Assembly: GCA_947166275.1 (NCBI GenBank)
Contig: CAMVDP010000001.1
Coordinates: 62,001 to 126,000, forward strand
Source: an uncultured Clostridia bacterium
GTDB taxonomy: Bacteria; Bacillota; Clostridia; Oscillospirales; Ruminococcaceae
Direction: 5' to 3'
Length of the DNA: 64,000 nt
A program made the position numbers and the translations under genes. The first letter of the stretch is position 1; each line of letters opens with the position of its first letter. The notes below the pieces were generated by a model. The model did not search any database. It was given only the letters and a program-made list of their open reading frames with translations, and was not told the origin of the DNA. Shown here one piece after another: positions 34,509 through 43,687 of the stretch.

Positions 34509-34697
34509 ATGTCGAAGAACGTTAAATTCAGCAAGCTCATGCAGAACACTTTCATCGTGGGGACAGGATTCTTCCTCGCGAAAGTGCTTCCGTCGCTGCC
34601 GCAGCTCGTGCTCTTCTCCGTACTCCACTGCGCGGCTGTGCTAATTACACTTCTGATATATCTGGCACTGCTTTTGGCCATAATAGTCAGCCGATAG
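34509..34697 (+). CDS. Small membrane protein of the AAA+/ClpP operon
   Basis: A 62-residue peptide with a basic N terminus and a hydrophobic stretch from about residue 14 to 60, enough for one or two membrane helices. A strong AGGAGG site precedes the ATG, and it is spaced 45 and 32 bases from its neighbours, so it is likely a real gene. It might bring the otherwise soluble proteins to the membrane. No family recognised. Confidence 0.65.
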   Translation: MSKNVKFSKLMQNTFIVGTGFFLAKVLPSLPQLVLFSVLHCAAVLITLLIYLALLLAIIVSR

Positions 34698-34729
34698 CTG
34701 CAAACAGAACGAAAGGAGAGCGATATACC

Positions 34730-35320
34730 ATGACCGAAAAGGACATACTTACCGAGATGCTGAAGCGCGGCGACACTGAGGCTGCTTACAAGCTCGGCAA
34801 GCTTTGTTCTGCGGCGAATGACTATGACGATGCCGTTAAATACTACCTTATCGGCGCCGACAACGATCACTTGCTGTCTATGAACGCGCTTGGCACGCTG
34901 TACTACACCAAGGGCAGGAATGACCGTGAAAAGATGAACGGTCTGAACTACTGGTACCTTGCAGCATCAAAGGGCTGCGTGCAAGCGATGGCCAATCTCG
35001 CGCTTGCGTATTTCGATGATGATAAGCTGGATGAAGCCGAGGAATACTGGAAAAAAGCCGCGGAGCTCGAACTGCCGGAAGCGTATCTCGGTATCGGAAA
35101 AGTCGCGCTTCGGCGGGGAGACTACAAGGCTGCGGAGACTGCATTTCAGAAGGCTGCCGACATGGGCTGCACCGCAGCGTGGAACGATCTCGGCATACTT
35201 ATGCAGATGATCGGAAACAATGTAAGAGCCGGTATTTGTTTTACGAATGCTGCAATGAAAGGAGACAAGACTGCAGCTGCAAACCTTGAAAGACTGAAAA
35301 GAAAAGGAGAGCCGATATGA
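34730..35320 (+). CDS. Sel1/TPR-repeat protein
   Basis: The 196-residue product is made of about five repeats of 34-38 residues with the Sel1/TPR pattern, for example AAYKLGKLCSAANDYDDAVKY, AMANLALAYFDDDKLDEAEEY and AYLGIGKVALRRGDYKAAETA. Such helical repeats usually bind proteins, so it may be a substrate adaptor or scaffold for the proteases. It overlaps the next gene by four bases. GAAAGGAG precedes its start. Confidence 0.85.
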   Translation: MTEKDILTEMLKRGDTEAAYKLGKLCSAANDYDDAVKYYLIGADNDHLLSMNALGTLYYTKGRNDREKMNGLNYWYLAASKGCVQAMANLALAYFDDDKLDEAEEYWKKAAELELPEAYLGIGKVALRRGDYKAAETAFQKAADMGCTAAWNDLGILMQMIGNNVRAGICFTNAAMKGDKTAAANLERLKRKGEPI

Positions 35321-38300
35321 AGATGATCCCTTCCAGCTTTCTCAAGTACCTGCTCACGCTCACCGAGCGCAACGCTCCCACCGGCATCAAGTTCTCGCCG
35401 GAGTCTTTCCTGCTCACTGTTGCTATTGTATTTATCGACTGCCCTACTCTTATACGTGTCAACGAAGCAACACTCGAGACCGCATTCGAAAACATGCTGC
35501 TCCGCGAATACAGGACAACACCCCAGAAGCTTGCGGAAAAGATAATCGCTGACAGAAAAGAAATGCTTGAATCGGTGTATGATCACAACCAAAAGAAGTA
35601 CACATCAGAGATAGGCGACAAGCTTCTGGAAGAGATCATGGAAGAGATCGGATCGCGCCGCAAAGAGAAATACCCGTACTGGGAAGAAGTGGACTGGGCA
35701 AAGCCCAGCCAGAGGATCCTTGTGAACGAATTTCTGAAAGCTCTCGTGTGGTACAAGCCCACACCGCATGTGACAAAGCTTCTTGAAGACCTGCGCAACG
35801 ACAGCATAACCATTATCAATGACGAAGGATTAAGGTCAAAGATAATGCTGTCAAAGACCGCGCAGAGCCGCAAAGATCTGATGGCGCTTTCAGTTCAGAC
35901 CCGTGAGCTCTATGACGGGCTCACATCGATCGTATTCGGTCAGGAAAAGGCGATACGAACTGTAGCGGAAGGGTACTTCAACGCCGAGCTCGAACTGCTT
36001 ATCAATGAAGCGCAGAGGGTAAAGGCCGCTGTGAAAGCTACAGGATCCAGATTCAAGAAACGCCATTCGCGTGAAGACCGGCTTCTTCAGACTATACAGG
36101 AACGTACGCCTCCCGATACATCCCGGCTGATCTTAAGAAACGGTCCGAGGAACGTATTCCTTTTCGCGGGGCCTCCCGGTGTCGGAAAGACCTTTCTCGC
36201 AAGACAGATCGGCAAATATCTGAAGCGCGAAGTGCGCATATTCGACATGACACGCTTTACTTCCGCCCAGGAAGGAAAGGCGGAATTCGTGGGGTCCGAT
36301 TCAGTATTCACCAATTCGCAGAAAGGCGATGTTACCGAATATGTTGATGATCACCCCGATGCAGTGGTAGTTTTCGACGAGATAGAAAAAGCGCACCGCT
36401 CGGTACAGAACCTGTTTCTGCAGATACTTGAAGGCGGCAAGATAACAGATGTACACACAAGAAAAGAAGTTTCGTTTCTGAACAACATCGTTATTTTCAC
36501 CACCAACGCCGGCAGGACGCTGTACGATGACCCCGACCGTGACCTTGAATCGATGCCGCGCAGCGTGGTCGCGGATGCGCTGCTGAAGGATATCGATCCC
36601 ACCACCGGTCTGACGCTGCTGCCGCCGGAGCTTTGCTCCCGTCTATCGGGCGGAAGCATAATCATGTTCAACCACATAAGCGCCGGAGCTCTCCACAGCA
36701 TTGCCAAGGAAGAGCTTGAGATGCGGATAAACTCGTTCTCAAACGCACTCGAACTCAAGACCGACATCGGGAACGAAGTATGCTCCGCGCTGTTGTACTC
36801 GCTGGGCGGACGCGCTGACGCAAGGCTCGTGCGCGGCAGAAGCGCGGATTTCTTTACGGAGAACATATACAAGCTCGCGGACAAGCTCGTACCCGATCAG
36901 GTCTCCTCACTGAAGCAGATCGAATTCCGCGCAGAGATACCCACGGACGACAAGGATGTGGCTGCGCTCTTCAACATAGACGAGCCGCTCGGAGGGCTTG
37001 TGTTCGGCAGCTTCACACCGGTCTCCGAAAAGTGCACGTTTACTGTTACCACCGACAGTAACGAAGCGCTGAAGGCTGTCACAGACGACAAGATCAGGTT
37101 CGTGATCGCGGATATGTCGCTCGGAGAAAAGACGCTCGACCTCGTGAAGGATATACTCCACGTGGAACACAATCTTCCGATATGGCTCGTCCGAGGAGAT
37201 GTTGAACCGGAGATCGAACGTGAATACAGAGCACTGAAGATAGCCGGTACGCTTCCCGCACCGAATGCCGGTAAGGAGACCTCAGCATTCTCGGTAGCAA
37301 TGGATATGATCGCGGATGATATCCACCGCGACGATATGATGATCAAGCTCGCACGCTCGAACAAGGAGCTCTCTTTCATCACCGACTGCAAAGAAAAGGA
37401 TGATATTGTCACGGTGACACTGCGCGGCATGAAGCTCGTGACAGCAGTGCGAGCCGAGGACAGGAAAGACCTGCTCGACTCCGACGGAATACCCGAGGTG
37501 AAGTTCGACGACGTTATAGGCGCGAAAGACGCCAAGGAAGAGTTGAAGCTGTTCGCCAAATTTCTCCGTGAACCGAAGAAATTCGCACGTGCAAAGCTCC
37601 CGATGCCAAAGGGAGTCATACTCTACGGACCTCCCGGCACCGGCAAGACAATGCTCGCAAAGGCAATGGCTGCCGAGGCAGGCGTGCCGTTCATTCCCAC
37701 CGAGGGAAACCGCTTCAAGAAAAAATACAGCGGTGAGGGCGCCGCACTTGTCCATGAGATCTTTGCCCGCGCGAGAAGCTACGCACCCTGTGTGCTGTTC
37801 GTCGATGAAGTGGATAGTATCGCCGCAGAACGTACTGCGACGGATAACTCGCTGAACAGTGATGTTCTGAACGCGTTCCTCACTGAAATGGACGGGTTCC
37901 GCGCAGGGTCCGACAAACCTGTGTTCGTGCTCTGCGCGACCAACTTTGATGCCAGACATGATGATTCCCAGCTCGATAAAGCGTTCCTGCGCAGATTTGA
38001 CAATCGTATTTTTGTCAGACTTCCGGACCGCGACGAGCGCAGACTTTTCATGCAGAGACGCATGGACGCGAACAGTGCGTTCTCACTGTCTGCAAAGCAG
38101 CTCGACAACATCGCAGATCGCTCTGTCGGCATGAGTCTCGATAACATCGATTCTGTGTTTGACATGGCATTAAGAATGGCAGTTCGGCATGATATGCTTC
38201 AGGTCACAGACGATATCATCGACAAAGCGCTCGAAGAGTTCAATTACGGCAGCGAGAACAACAAGACTGACCGCGACTCTCTGAAACAGACTGCATGTCA

Positions 38301-38811
38301 CGAGTCCGGCCACGCGATAGTCAGCAGACTTGTCGGGGAAAAGCCCGCTTACATAACTATCGTGTCACGCGGTAATTTCGGCGGATATATGCGGCGGGAT
38401 GTCGATGAGAACAAGGGCGTGTTCACCAAACAGGAGCTCCTCGACCGCATCTGCGTAAGCCTCGGAGGACGCGCCGCGGAGCTTGTCATCTACGGTGAGA
38501 CTGCGGGCATAAATACCGGCGCTTCCTCGGATATCGCCAATGCCACAGCGATCGCACGCAACATGATCTGCGGCTATGGTATGGATCACGAGCTCGGGAT
38601 GGCAGTCATCGGCAGCACACGCAACAGCGAACTCGAAGCACAGATAAACCGCGCCGTGAACCGCATACTCACCGAACAGCTCGAAAGAGCGAAGGGTATG
38701 CTTGTCACGTACAGGGACGCGCTCAACAAAGTGTCTTCTGCGCTGTACAAGAAGAACTCCCTGACCGGCGCGGACTTCGAAAAGATATTTGTCAAGGCTT
38801 GCAAAAAATAA
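35317..38811 (+). CDS. Clp-type AAA+ / receiver-like / FtsH-type AAA+ and M41 protease fusion
   Basis: A 1164-residue multidomain protein. After a unique N-terminal region (1-200), a Clp-type AAA+ module has Walker A GPPGVGKT (285-292), Walker B VVFDEIEKAH (351-360) and sensor FTTNAG. Residues about 560-650 look like a receiver fold (FVIADMSLG, IWLVRGD) without the full phospho-acceptor set. The C-terminal half is FtsH-like: Walker A GPPGTGKT (771-778), Walker B LFVDEVDS, the zinc site HESGH (995-999) and the third ligand region TGASSDIA (D1072). FtsH membrane helices are absent. It probably unfolds and degrades proteins and may also feed the ClpP-like peptidase. I know no described protein with this order. 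It overlaps the Sel1 gene by four bases. Confidence 0.85.
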   Translation: MKMIPSSFLKYLLTLTERNAPTGIKFSPESFLLTVAIVFIDCPTLIRVNEATLETAFENMLLREYRTTPQKLAEKIIADRKEMLESVYDHNQKKYTSEIGDKLLEEIMEEIGSRRKEKYPYWEEVDWAKPSQRILVNEFLKALVWYKPTPHVTKLLEDLRNDSITIINDEGLRSKIMLSKTAQSRKDLMALSVQTRELYDGLTSIVFGQEKAIRTVAEGYFNAELELLINEAQRVKAAVKATGSRFKKRHSREDRLLQTIQERTPPDTSRLILRNGPRNVFLFAGPPGVGKTFLARQIGKYLKREVRIFDMTRFTSAQEGKAEFVGSDSVFTNSQKGDVTEYVDDHPDAVVVFDEIEKAHRSVQNLFLQILEGGKITDVHTRKEVSFLNNIVIFTTNAGRTLYDDPDRDLESMPRSVVADALLKDIDPTTGLTLLPPELCSRLSGGSIIMFNHISAGALHSIAKEELEMRINSFSNALELKTDIGNEVCSALLYSLGGRADARLVRGRSADFFTENIYKLADKLVPDQVSSLKQIEFRAEIPTDDKDVAALFNIDEPLGGLVFGSFTPVSEKCTFTVTTDSNEALKAVTDDKIRFVIADMSLGEKTLDLVKDILHVEHNLPIWLVRGDVEPEIEREYRALKIAGTLPAPNAGKETSAFSVAMDMIADDIHRDDMMIKLARSNKELSFITDCKEKDDIVTVTLRGMKLVTAVRAEDRKDLLDSDGIPEVKFDDVIGAKDAKEELKLFAKFLREPKKFARAKLPMPKGVILYGPPGTGKTMLAKAMAAEAGVPFIPTEGNRFKKKYSGEGAALVHEIFARARSYAPCVLFVDEVDSIAAERTATDNSLNSDVLNAFLTEMDGFRAGSDKPVFVLCATNFDARHDDSQLDKAFLRRFDNRIFVRLPDRDERRLFMQRRMDANSAFSLSAKQLDNIADRSVGMSLDNIDSVFDMALRMAVRHDMLQVTDDIIDKALEEFNYGSENNKTDRDSLKQTACHESGHAIVSRLVGEKPAYITIVSRGNFGGYMRRDVDENKGVFTKQELLDRICVSLGGRAAELVIYGETAGINTGASSDIANATAIARNMICGYGMDHELGMAVIGSTRNSELEAQINRAVNRILTEQLERAKGMLVTYRDALNKVSSALYKKNSLTGADFEKIFVKACKK

Positions 38812-38873
38812 TTACCCTCCGGGAACGAGCATAATGTACAGGCGTTCATAAACATACCGGAGGAAAACGAATA

Positions 38874-38916
38874 CCCACCCGTGAAGGACGAGCATCGTCC
38901 TTCACGGGTGGGCTTT
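38874..38916. terminator. Perfect 18-bp terminator hairpin between the AAA+ operon and galK
   Basis: Arms 38874-38891 and 38895-38912 are perfectly complementary with a GCA loop, then CTTTAT. It lies between two convergent operons and can serve both. A second imperfect inverted repeat (CCTCCGG/CCGGAGG) lies at about 38816-38862. Confidence 0.85.
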
Positions 38917-38922
38917 ATACTG

Positions 38923-40194
38923 TCAAAGGCTTATTTTTACTCCGCCGCTGGTACGGATATGCAGGTTTATACACGAGCCTGCGCCGAATATTCTATCCAT
39001 TGCGGCACGGTATGTCTCGGCAAGCTCATTCGGCACGAACGCCTGTATGGTGCCGGCAAATCCGCCGCCGTGTACGCGGTAGGCTCCCGCGCCGTGAAGC
39101 GTCTTTTCACTCATGGCAAGAGCAAGCGTTATGCCCTGTGCGAGCGGCTCCTTCGGCGAATACAGGTTTTGCAGCCACATAGCCGATGAGCGTCCCGACT
39201 TCCTGATGATATCGAGGAAGAATGCTATCGAGCCGCTCTCTATCGCCTTCGCCGCTATCGCGGCACGCTTGTTCTCGTTGAAGAAATGACCCGCGCGGAT
39301 TATAGCTCTGTCAGAACATTTCTCGCGAAGCTTCGGTACAAGAGCGTAGAAATCTTCTTCGTCGCACTCGCGCAGAACTTCTTTCCCCATCGCTTTCGCT
39401 ACCGATATCATCTCACTCGGTATCGCGGAGTAGTCATCCGAAAGATCGGCGTGACTGCCCTTGGTATCGGTTATGAACATGGTGTAGCCGTACTTTGCGA
39501 GATCAAACGCGGATGTCTCTATCCTCGGAGCTTCGATATCCTCGAAGTCAATGAACACAGCACCGCCAACTGCACATGCCGTCTGATCCATGAGACCGCT
39601 CTTCTTGCCGAAGTACTCATTTTCAGCGAACTGTCCTATCTTCGCTATCGCAACAGGGTCAGCCTTGTCGTCTATCATCGTGCCGAGCAGCACCTCAAAC
39701 GCCGCGGATGATGACAAGCCGCTGCCGGCAAGCACGTTGGATGTTGTGTACGCGTCAAAGCCGCACACACGCGTGCCGTACTTCGCACAGCCTGCCGCGA
39801 TGCCGCGTATCAGCGATGCCGACGTACCCTTCTCTGCTTCAACCGGTGTAAGGTCGGAGATATCCACGGTGTCCATCTCGTAGCCCGATGACTTTATGCG
39901 TATCACACTGCCGTCGTTGTAGGAAACTATGCCGATAGCGTCAAGATCCACCGCCGCCGCAAGCACACAGCCGTGCTGATGGTCGGTATGGTTGCCGCAG
40001 ATCTCGGTGCGTCCGGGTGCGGAATAAAGCTCGACCGCCGCGTCCTTCAGCTCCGGGAATGTAGCAGCGAACTCGTCACATGCCTCGCTGTATCTGAAGC
40101 GCTGCATTTCAAGCTGTGACTTGCCGTAAAGCTTAAGCAGCTGTTCATCGAGTTCTCCCGCCTCGACTCTCGATTTAAGTTCGGTAATGTTCAT
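38923..40194 (-). CDS. galK: Galactokinase
   Basis: A 423-residue GHMP kinase that phosphorylates galactose at C1 for the Leloir pathway. It shows the galactokinase signature GRTEICGNHTDHQHG (61-75), the ATP loop GSGLSSSAA (157-165) and the C-terminal GGGFAGTIQAF. The histidine-rich signature differs slightly from the common GRVNLIGEHTDYNGG but keeps the key residues. GGAGGAG precedes the ATG. It is the last gene of the galactan operon; no galT is present. Confidence 0.9.
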   Translation of the reverse strand: MNITELKSRVEAGELDEQLLKLYGKSQLEMQRFRYSEACDEFAATFPELKDAAVELYSAPGRTEICGNHTDHQHGCVLAAAVDLDAIGIVSYNDGSVIRIKSSGYEMDTVDISDLTPVEAEKGTSASLIRGIAAGCAKYGTRVCGFDAYTTSNVLAGSGLSSSAAFEVLLGTMIDDKADPVAIAKIGQFAENEYFGKKSGLMDQTACAVGGAVFIDFEDIEAPRIETSAFDLAKYGYTMFITDTKGSHADLSDDYSAIPSEMISVAKAMGKEVLRECDEEDFYALVPKLREKCSDRAIIRAGHFFNENKRAAIAAKAIESGSIAFFLDIIRKSGRSSAMWLQNLYSPKEPLAQGITLALAMSEKTLHGAGAYRVHGGGFAGTIQAFVPNELAETYRAAMDRIFGAGSCINLHIRTSGGVKISL

Positions 40195-40209
40195 GTGATC
40201 TCCTCCTTC

Positions 40210-43200
40210 TCATACAAACCTGAACGAACGCAGGTCAAAATCACAGCCCGGCAGGAACACGAACGATACCTTGACCCTGCCGCTAATTCCGGCGAGCGGG
40301 AATTCCCGCTCTGTATATTCCGCCGCGCCCGCGAAATCACACAGCACTCTTCCGCCATGCTCACCCTCGAGTATCAGCTGGATGCTGTTCTTTTCGAGGC
40401 GCGTTTTTCCCGTTATCACTATGCCAGACGGTTCGTTATCGGTGAAATCGAACCCGCCGAAGCTTATGGTCACATTGTTGCCGATGCCGGTGATCGCACT
40501 GCCGTCCACCGTGTACTTGTCGCCGTAGACGCTCTCACACTCCGATGCGCTGATCTCGCAGCGCTCTCGCACACGAGGTGTGAACAGCAATCCTCCGATG
40601 TCGGTCTTTTCTTCGGCCGCAACACTTACCGTATGCACTCCGGTAAGCAGCACCGGCAGTCGGTACGTTTCAGACTGGTATTCGAGCCACTTTGACGGCT
40701 TTTCATACGTGAAATTTCCGAGCAGTGTACCGGTATAAGGCGTGCCATCGTAGACCTTTAATTCAATCGGCGTGCTCTTCTCGGTGAACACCGGTAGCGT
40801 CAGCGTATCCGAACCTGCTTCGCCGAAGTCGATGTTCCCTACTCCGAACCAGCCGCCGCTTATACCAATACGCACTCCATGACCTATGCCGTTCTTCACA
40901 TCACCGCCGGAAAGTGTGTACAGTCCCGCGTCGATCTGTCTGTACGGATCAAGGAACGCGCTTCCGAGACCCTCCGCAGTGAGCCGCTTCACGTTCATCA
41001 GCTTGACGCGCCCGCTGCCGTTCTTACACAACGCCCGCAGATAAAACTCGCCGTCGCTGAACGCCTCGACAGTCACATTGCTGCCGTCGCTCTCCGTTAT
41101 CCGCGCGAGCTTCGTATCGATGCCGTTCACGCTCGTGAGACGGTAGGTAATGTCACGATATGTCGCGTTCGCAGGGCTCGGCACAGTCTCAAAACGTATC
41201 ACGCGGCGCTCCGGAGTGAACGTGAAGCTCTCACCCGCAAGTGTCATTTTCCGTACCGGGATATCGTCGGTGACAAACTCACCCGAGTTCTCCGTAAGGC
41301 AGCTGATACCCTCCGGCACTTCCGACGGCACTGCCGTTAGCGTAAGCTCCGTGCCCTCTGCCGACGGCGACGTAATACTGACTTTTATCTCGCCGGGAGT
41401 GTCCTTTGCCGCGACTATCGCGAGAAGCTTTCCCGAGAACAGCCTGCGAGAAACTCCCTTATACTGCTCAAAATCCTGCGAGTCGCCGTTATCAAGACCC
41501 ACAAGTCTGCCTGCGCCGGTGACGCTCACGTTAACGCGGTCCTTCGCGTTCGACACGAAAACTCCGTCCTTGTCGAATGCCGCTATCTCAACAAAAATCA
41601 GATCGCGCCCGTCAGCTTTCAGCTCCGTCTTGTCCGGCAGCGCCGTAATGTACTTCGTGTCGCCGAAGCTTCGCTGTACGTCATGGGCGCGTTCAGCGCC
41701 GTTCGTGTCATATCCGATCGCTTTGAGCTCGCCCTTTTCATATGGTATCTTCACATCGAGCAGCAGCTCTTTGCCGTGCCCGCGGTCAAACTCCTTCTCC
41801 GCGATCAGCCTGCCGTTCAGATACAGTGCGACCCGAGGCAGATCTGACGCGACGCGCACATCGATGATATCCCCCTCGTCGAAGTCCCAGTACGGGAAGA
41901 TATGCACGAACGGGTCATCTTCCATGTCCGTCCATGCGCCGCGGAACACATACGCTCCGTCCTTCGGAAAGCCAGCAGTGTCGATCTGCCCGAAGTAGCT
42001 GTTCTTGCTGTCATAGGGCGTCGGTTCACCGATGTAGTCAAAGCCCGTCCATATAAACTGACCGGCGCAGTAACCGGCATCGCGGTCTCTGGTGATGCAC
42101 CACTCCCAGTTCTTCGCCGCCCATATCGGGGAACCGTTGCCCAGCGCCGAGCACTGGCCGTCGTCGTCGCCGAGGTTAGCCTGCTCAAGCGGAAAATGGT
42201 ATATGCCACGGCTCGTGACTATCGATGAGGTCTCGCTGCCATAGATGCAGCGGTAGTCGGGCGACTTCGCGTGATCAGCTTCATAAAGCTCCTCGGCGTA
42301 GTTGTAGCCCGCATATTTCAGTATATCCGCGCACTTCTGACCGTTCTCCGTGCGCATCTGATTTGAGCCTATCGTTATGATGCCGTTGCAGCGCGGGTCG
42401 TTCTGCCGCACAAGACGCTTCATCAGCGTGGTGAGCTCCTGACCGTGCTCATCGGCACCGGTGTCGGGTATCTCGTTGCCGATGCTCCAGCCTATCAGGC
42501 ACGGGTGATTGCGGTCGCGGCGCACCCACGAGGTTATGTCGCGCTCACGCCATTCTTTCGCAAATCGCACGTAGTCGAACTCGGTCTTGGGGTACTCCCA
42601 CACATCCGTAAATTCAGAGAGTACGAGAAATCTCATTTCATCGCACAGCTCCATGAGCTCCACAGCGGGCGGATTGTGCGATGTACGTATCGCGTTCACG
42701 CCCATTGCTCTGAGCTTTTCAAGCTTGCGCCGAAGCGCGTTTTTATTCATCGCCGCGCCGAGAGCTCCGAGGTCATGATGCTCGCAGACTCCGTGTATTT
42801 TGAGATGCTCGCCGTTCTGGAAGAAGCCGCCCCGCGGGGTGAACTCAAACTCGCGGAAGCCGAAGCTTACCTCGTCGGCATCAATGACTTCCCCGTTCTT
42901 TTTCAGCTCCGCACGGCAGATGTAAAGCCCTCCGGGGTCGCCCGCGTACCAGATATCGGGATCCCTGTCCCTGAAGGTGAACGTGTTTACCGAGTATTTA
43001 CAGCCGTCCCGTACTACCGGTGCGGGCAGCTCACTCTTGTCCGCGGCTGTAAGCGGAAGCTCCGCCTGCTTGTACAGCTCGTCGCCCTTGTATCCGTATA
43101 AGATAACGAGTGAGTACCCGTCCACCGTCTCGCTTTCGGGGCGCTCGACCTCGACGGAGACAGTCACGTTCCACCATTTTGCGTCGCCGCAGTCCTTCGT

Positions 43201-43653
43201 CGATACGTAAATGCCGTCGGGGAGGATATGCGTTTCATTGTATCTGCACAACCACACATTCCGGTAGATGCCCGCGCCGGAGTACCAGCGGGAATTCGGA
43301 GCGCGATGATCTACCCTCACGGCTATCAGATTATCACCCTCACGCAGCTTATCGGTGATATCCGCGTCGAAGGTGGTATAGCCGTTCTTATGCTCACAGA
43401 CAGACTCGCCGTTCACGAACACCTCGCACTCCATGTACACTCCCTCGAAGCGCAGTGCAGTGCGCATACCGTCGGGAGTATGGGTGTAACTGCGCCTGTA
43501 CCAACCCGTCGAGGTCTTATACAGATCGTTAACGTCATATATCAGCCAGTCATGCGGGATATCCACGCGCTTCCACACCGAAGCATCCGCGTACTCCGTA
43601 TCAATGGGGCAAAGCGAAAACTCCCAGTTATCGCAGAACAGTCGTCTTGTCAT
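40210..43653 (-). CDS. GH2 beta-galactosidase, cytosolic, with extra C-terminal domains
   Basis: The 1147-residue enzyme has the GH2 order: jelly-roll N-domain (VDIPHDWLIYD, FEGVYMECEVFVNG), immunoglobulin-like domain, TIM barrel with acid/base GNE (E394) and nucleophile in YGSETSS (E474). The C terminus adds Ig-like and carbohydrate-binding-like regions ending near VSFVFLPGCDFDL. No signal peptide is seen, so it acts on imported galacto-oligosaccharides inside the cell. Context (galactanase, transporter, galactokinase) supports beta-galactosidase over glucuronidase. Confidence 0.88.
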   Translation of the reverse strand: MTRRLFCDNWEFSLCPIDTEYADASVWKRVDIPHDWLIYDVNDLYKTSTGWYRRSYTHTPDGMRTALRFEGVYMECEVFVNGESVCEHKNGYTTFDADITDKLREGDNLIAVRVDHRAPNSRWYSGAGIYRNVWLCRYNETHILPDGIYVSTKDCGDAKWWNVTVSVEVERPESETVDGYSLVILYGYKGDELYKQAELPLTAADKSELPAPVVRDGCKYSVNTFTFRDRDPDIWYAGDPGGLYICRAELKKNGEVIDADEVSFGFREFEFTPRGGFFQNGEHLKIHGVCEHHDLGALGAAMNKNALRRKLEKLRAMGVNAIRTSHNPPAVELMELCDEMRFLVLSEFTDVWEYPKTEFDYVRFAKEWRERDITSWVRRDRNHPCLIGWSIGNEIPDTGADEHGQELTTLMKRLVRQNDPRCNGIITIGSNQMRTENGQKCADILKYAGYNYAEELYEADHAKSPDYRCIYGSETSSIVTSRGIYHFPLEQANLGDDDGQCSALGNGSPIWAAKNWEWCITRDRDAGYCAGQFIWTGFDYIGEPTPYDSKNSYFGQIDTAGFPKDGAYVFRGAWTDMEDDPFVHIFPYWDFDEGDIIDVRVASDLPRVALYLNGRLIAEKEFDRGHGKELLLDVKIPYEKGELKAIGYDTNGAERAHDVQRSFGDTKYITALPDKTELKADGRDLIFVEIAAFDKDGVFVSNAKDRVNVSVTGAGRLVGLDNGDSQDFEQYKGVSRRLFSGKLLAIVAAKDTPGEIKVSITSPSAEGTELTLTAVPSEVPEGISCLTENSGEFVTDDIPVRKMTLAGESFTFTPERRVIRFETVPSPANATYRDITYRLTSVNGIDTKLARITESDGSNVTVEAFSDGEFYLRALCKNGSGRVKLMNVKRLTAEGLGSAFLDPYRQIDAGLYTLSGGDVKNGIGHGVRIGISGGWFGVGNIDFGEAGSDTLTLPVFTEKSTPIELKVYDGTPYTGTLLGNFTYEKPSKWLEYQSETYRLPVLLTGVHTVSVAAEEKTDIGGLLFTPRVRERCEISASECESVYGDKYTVDGSAITGIGNNVTISFGGFDFTDNEPSGIVITGKTRLEKNSIQLILEGEHGGRVLCDFAGAAEYTEREFPLAGISGRVKVSFVFLPGCDFDLRSFRFV

Positions 43654-43664
43654 AGATGTCTCCG

Positions 43665-43684
43665 AAAAAGGCTGCTTCAGCCTT
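43665..43684 (-). terminator. Small attenuator hairpin between the LacI and GH2 genes
   Basis: On the minus strand AAGGCTG and CAGCCTT pair around AAG, followed by TTT and a C. It may reduce read-through into the beta-galactosidase gene. Confidence 0.55.
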
Positions 43685-43687
43685 CGA

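Noticed and set aside
32007-38811. Reading the VirD4-like operon as part of a conjugative element
   Set aside because: No relaxase, VirB4, channel, integrase or attachment repeats are present, and the ATPase lacks membrane helices.
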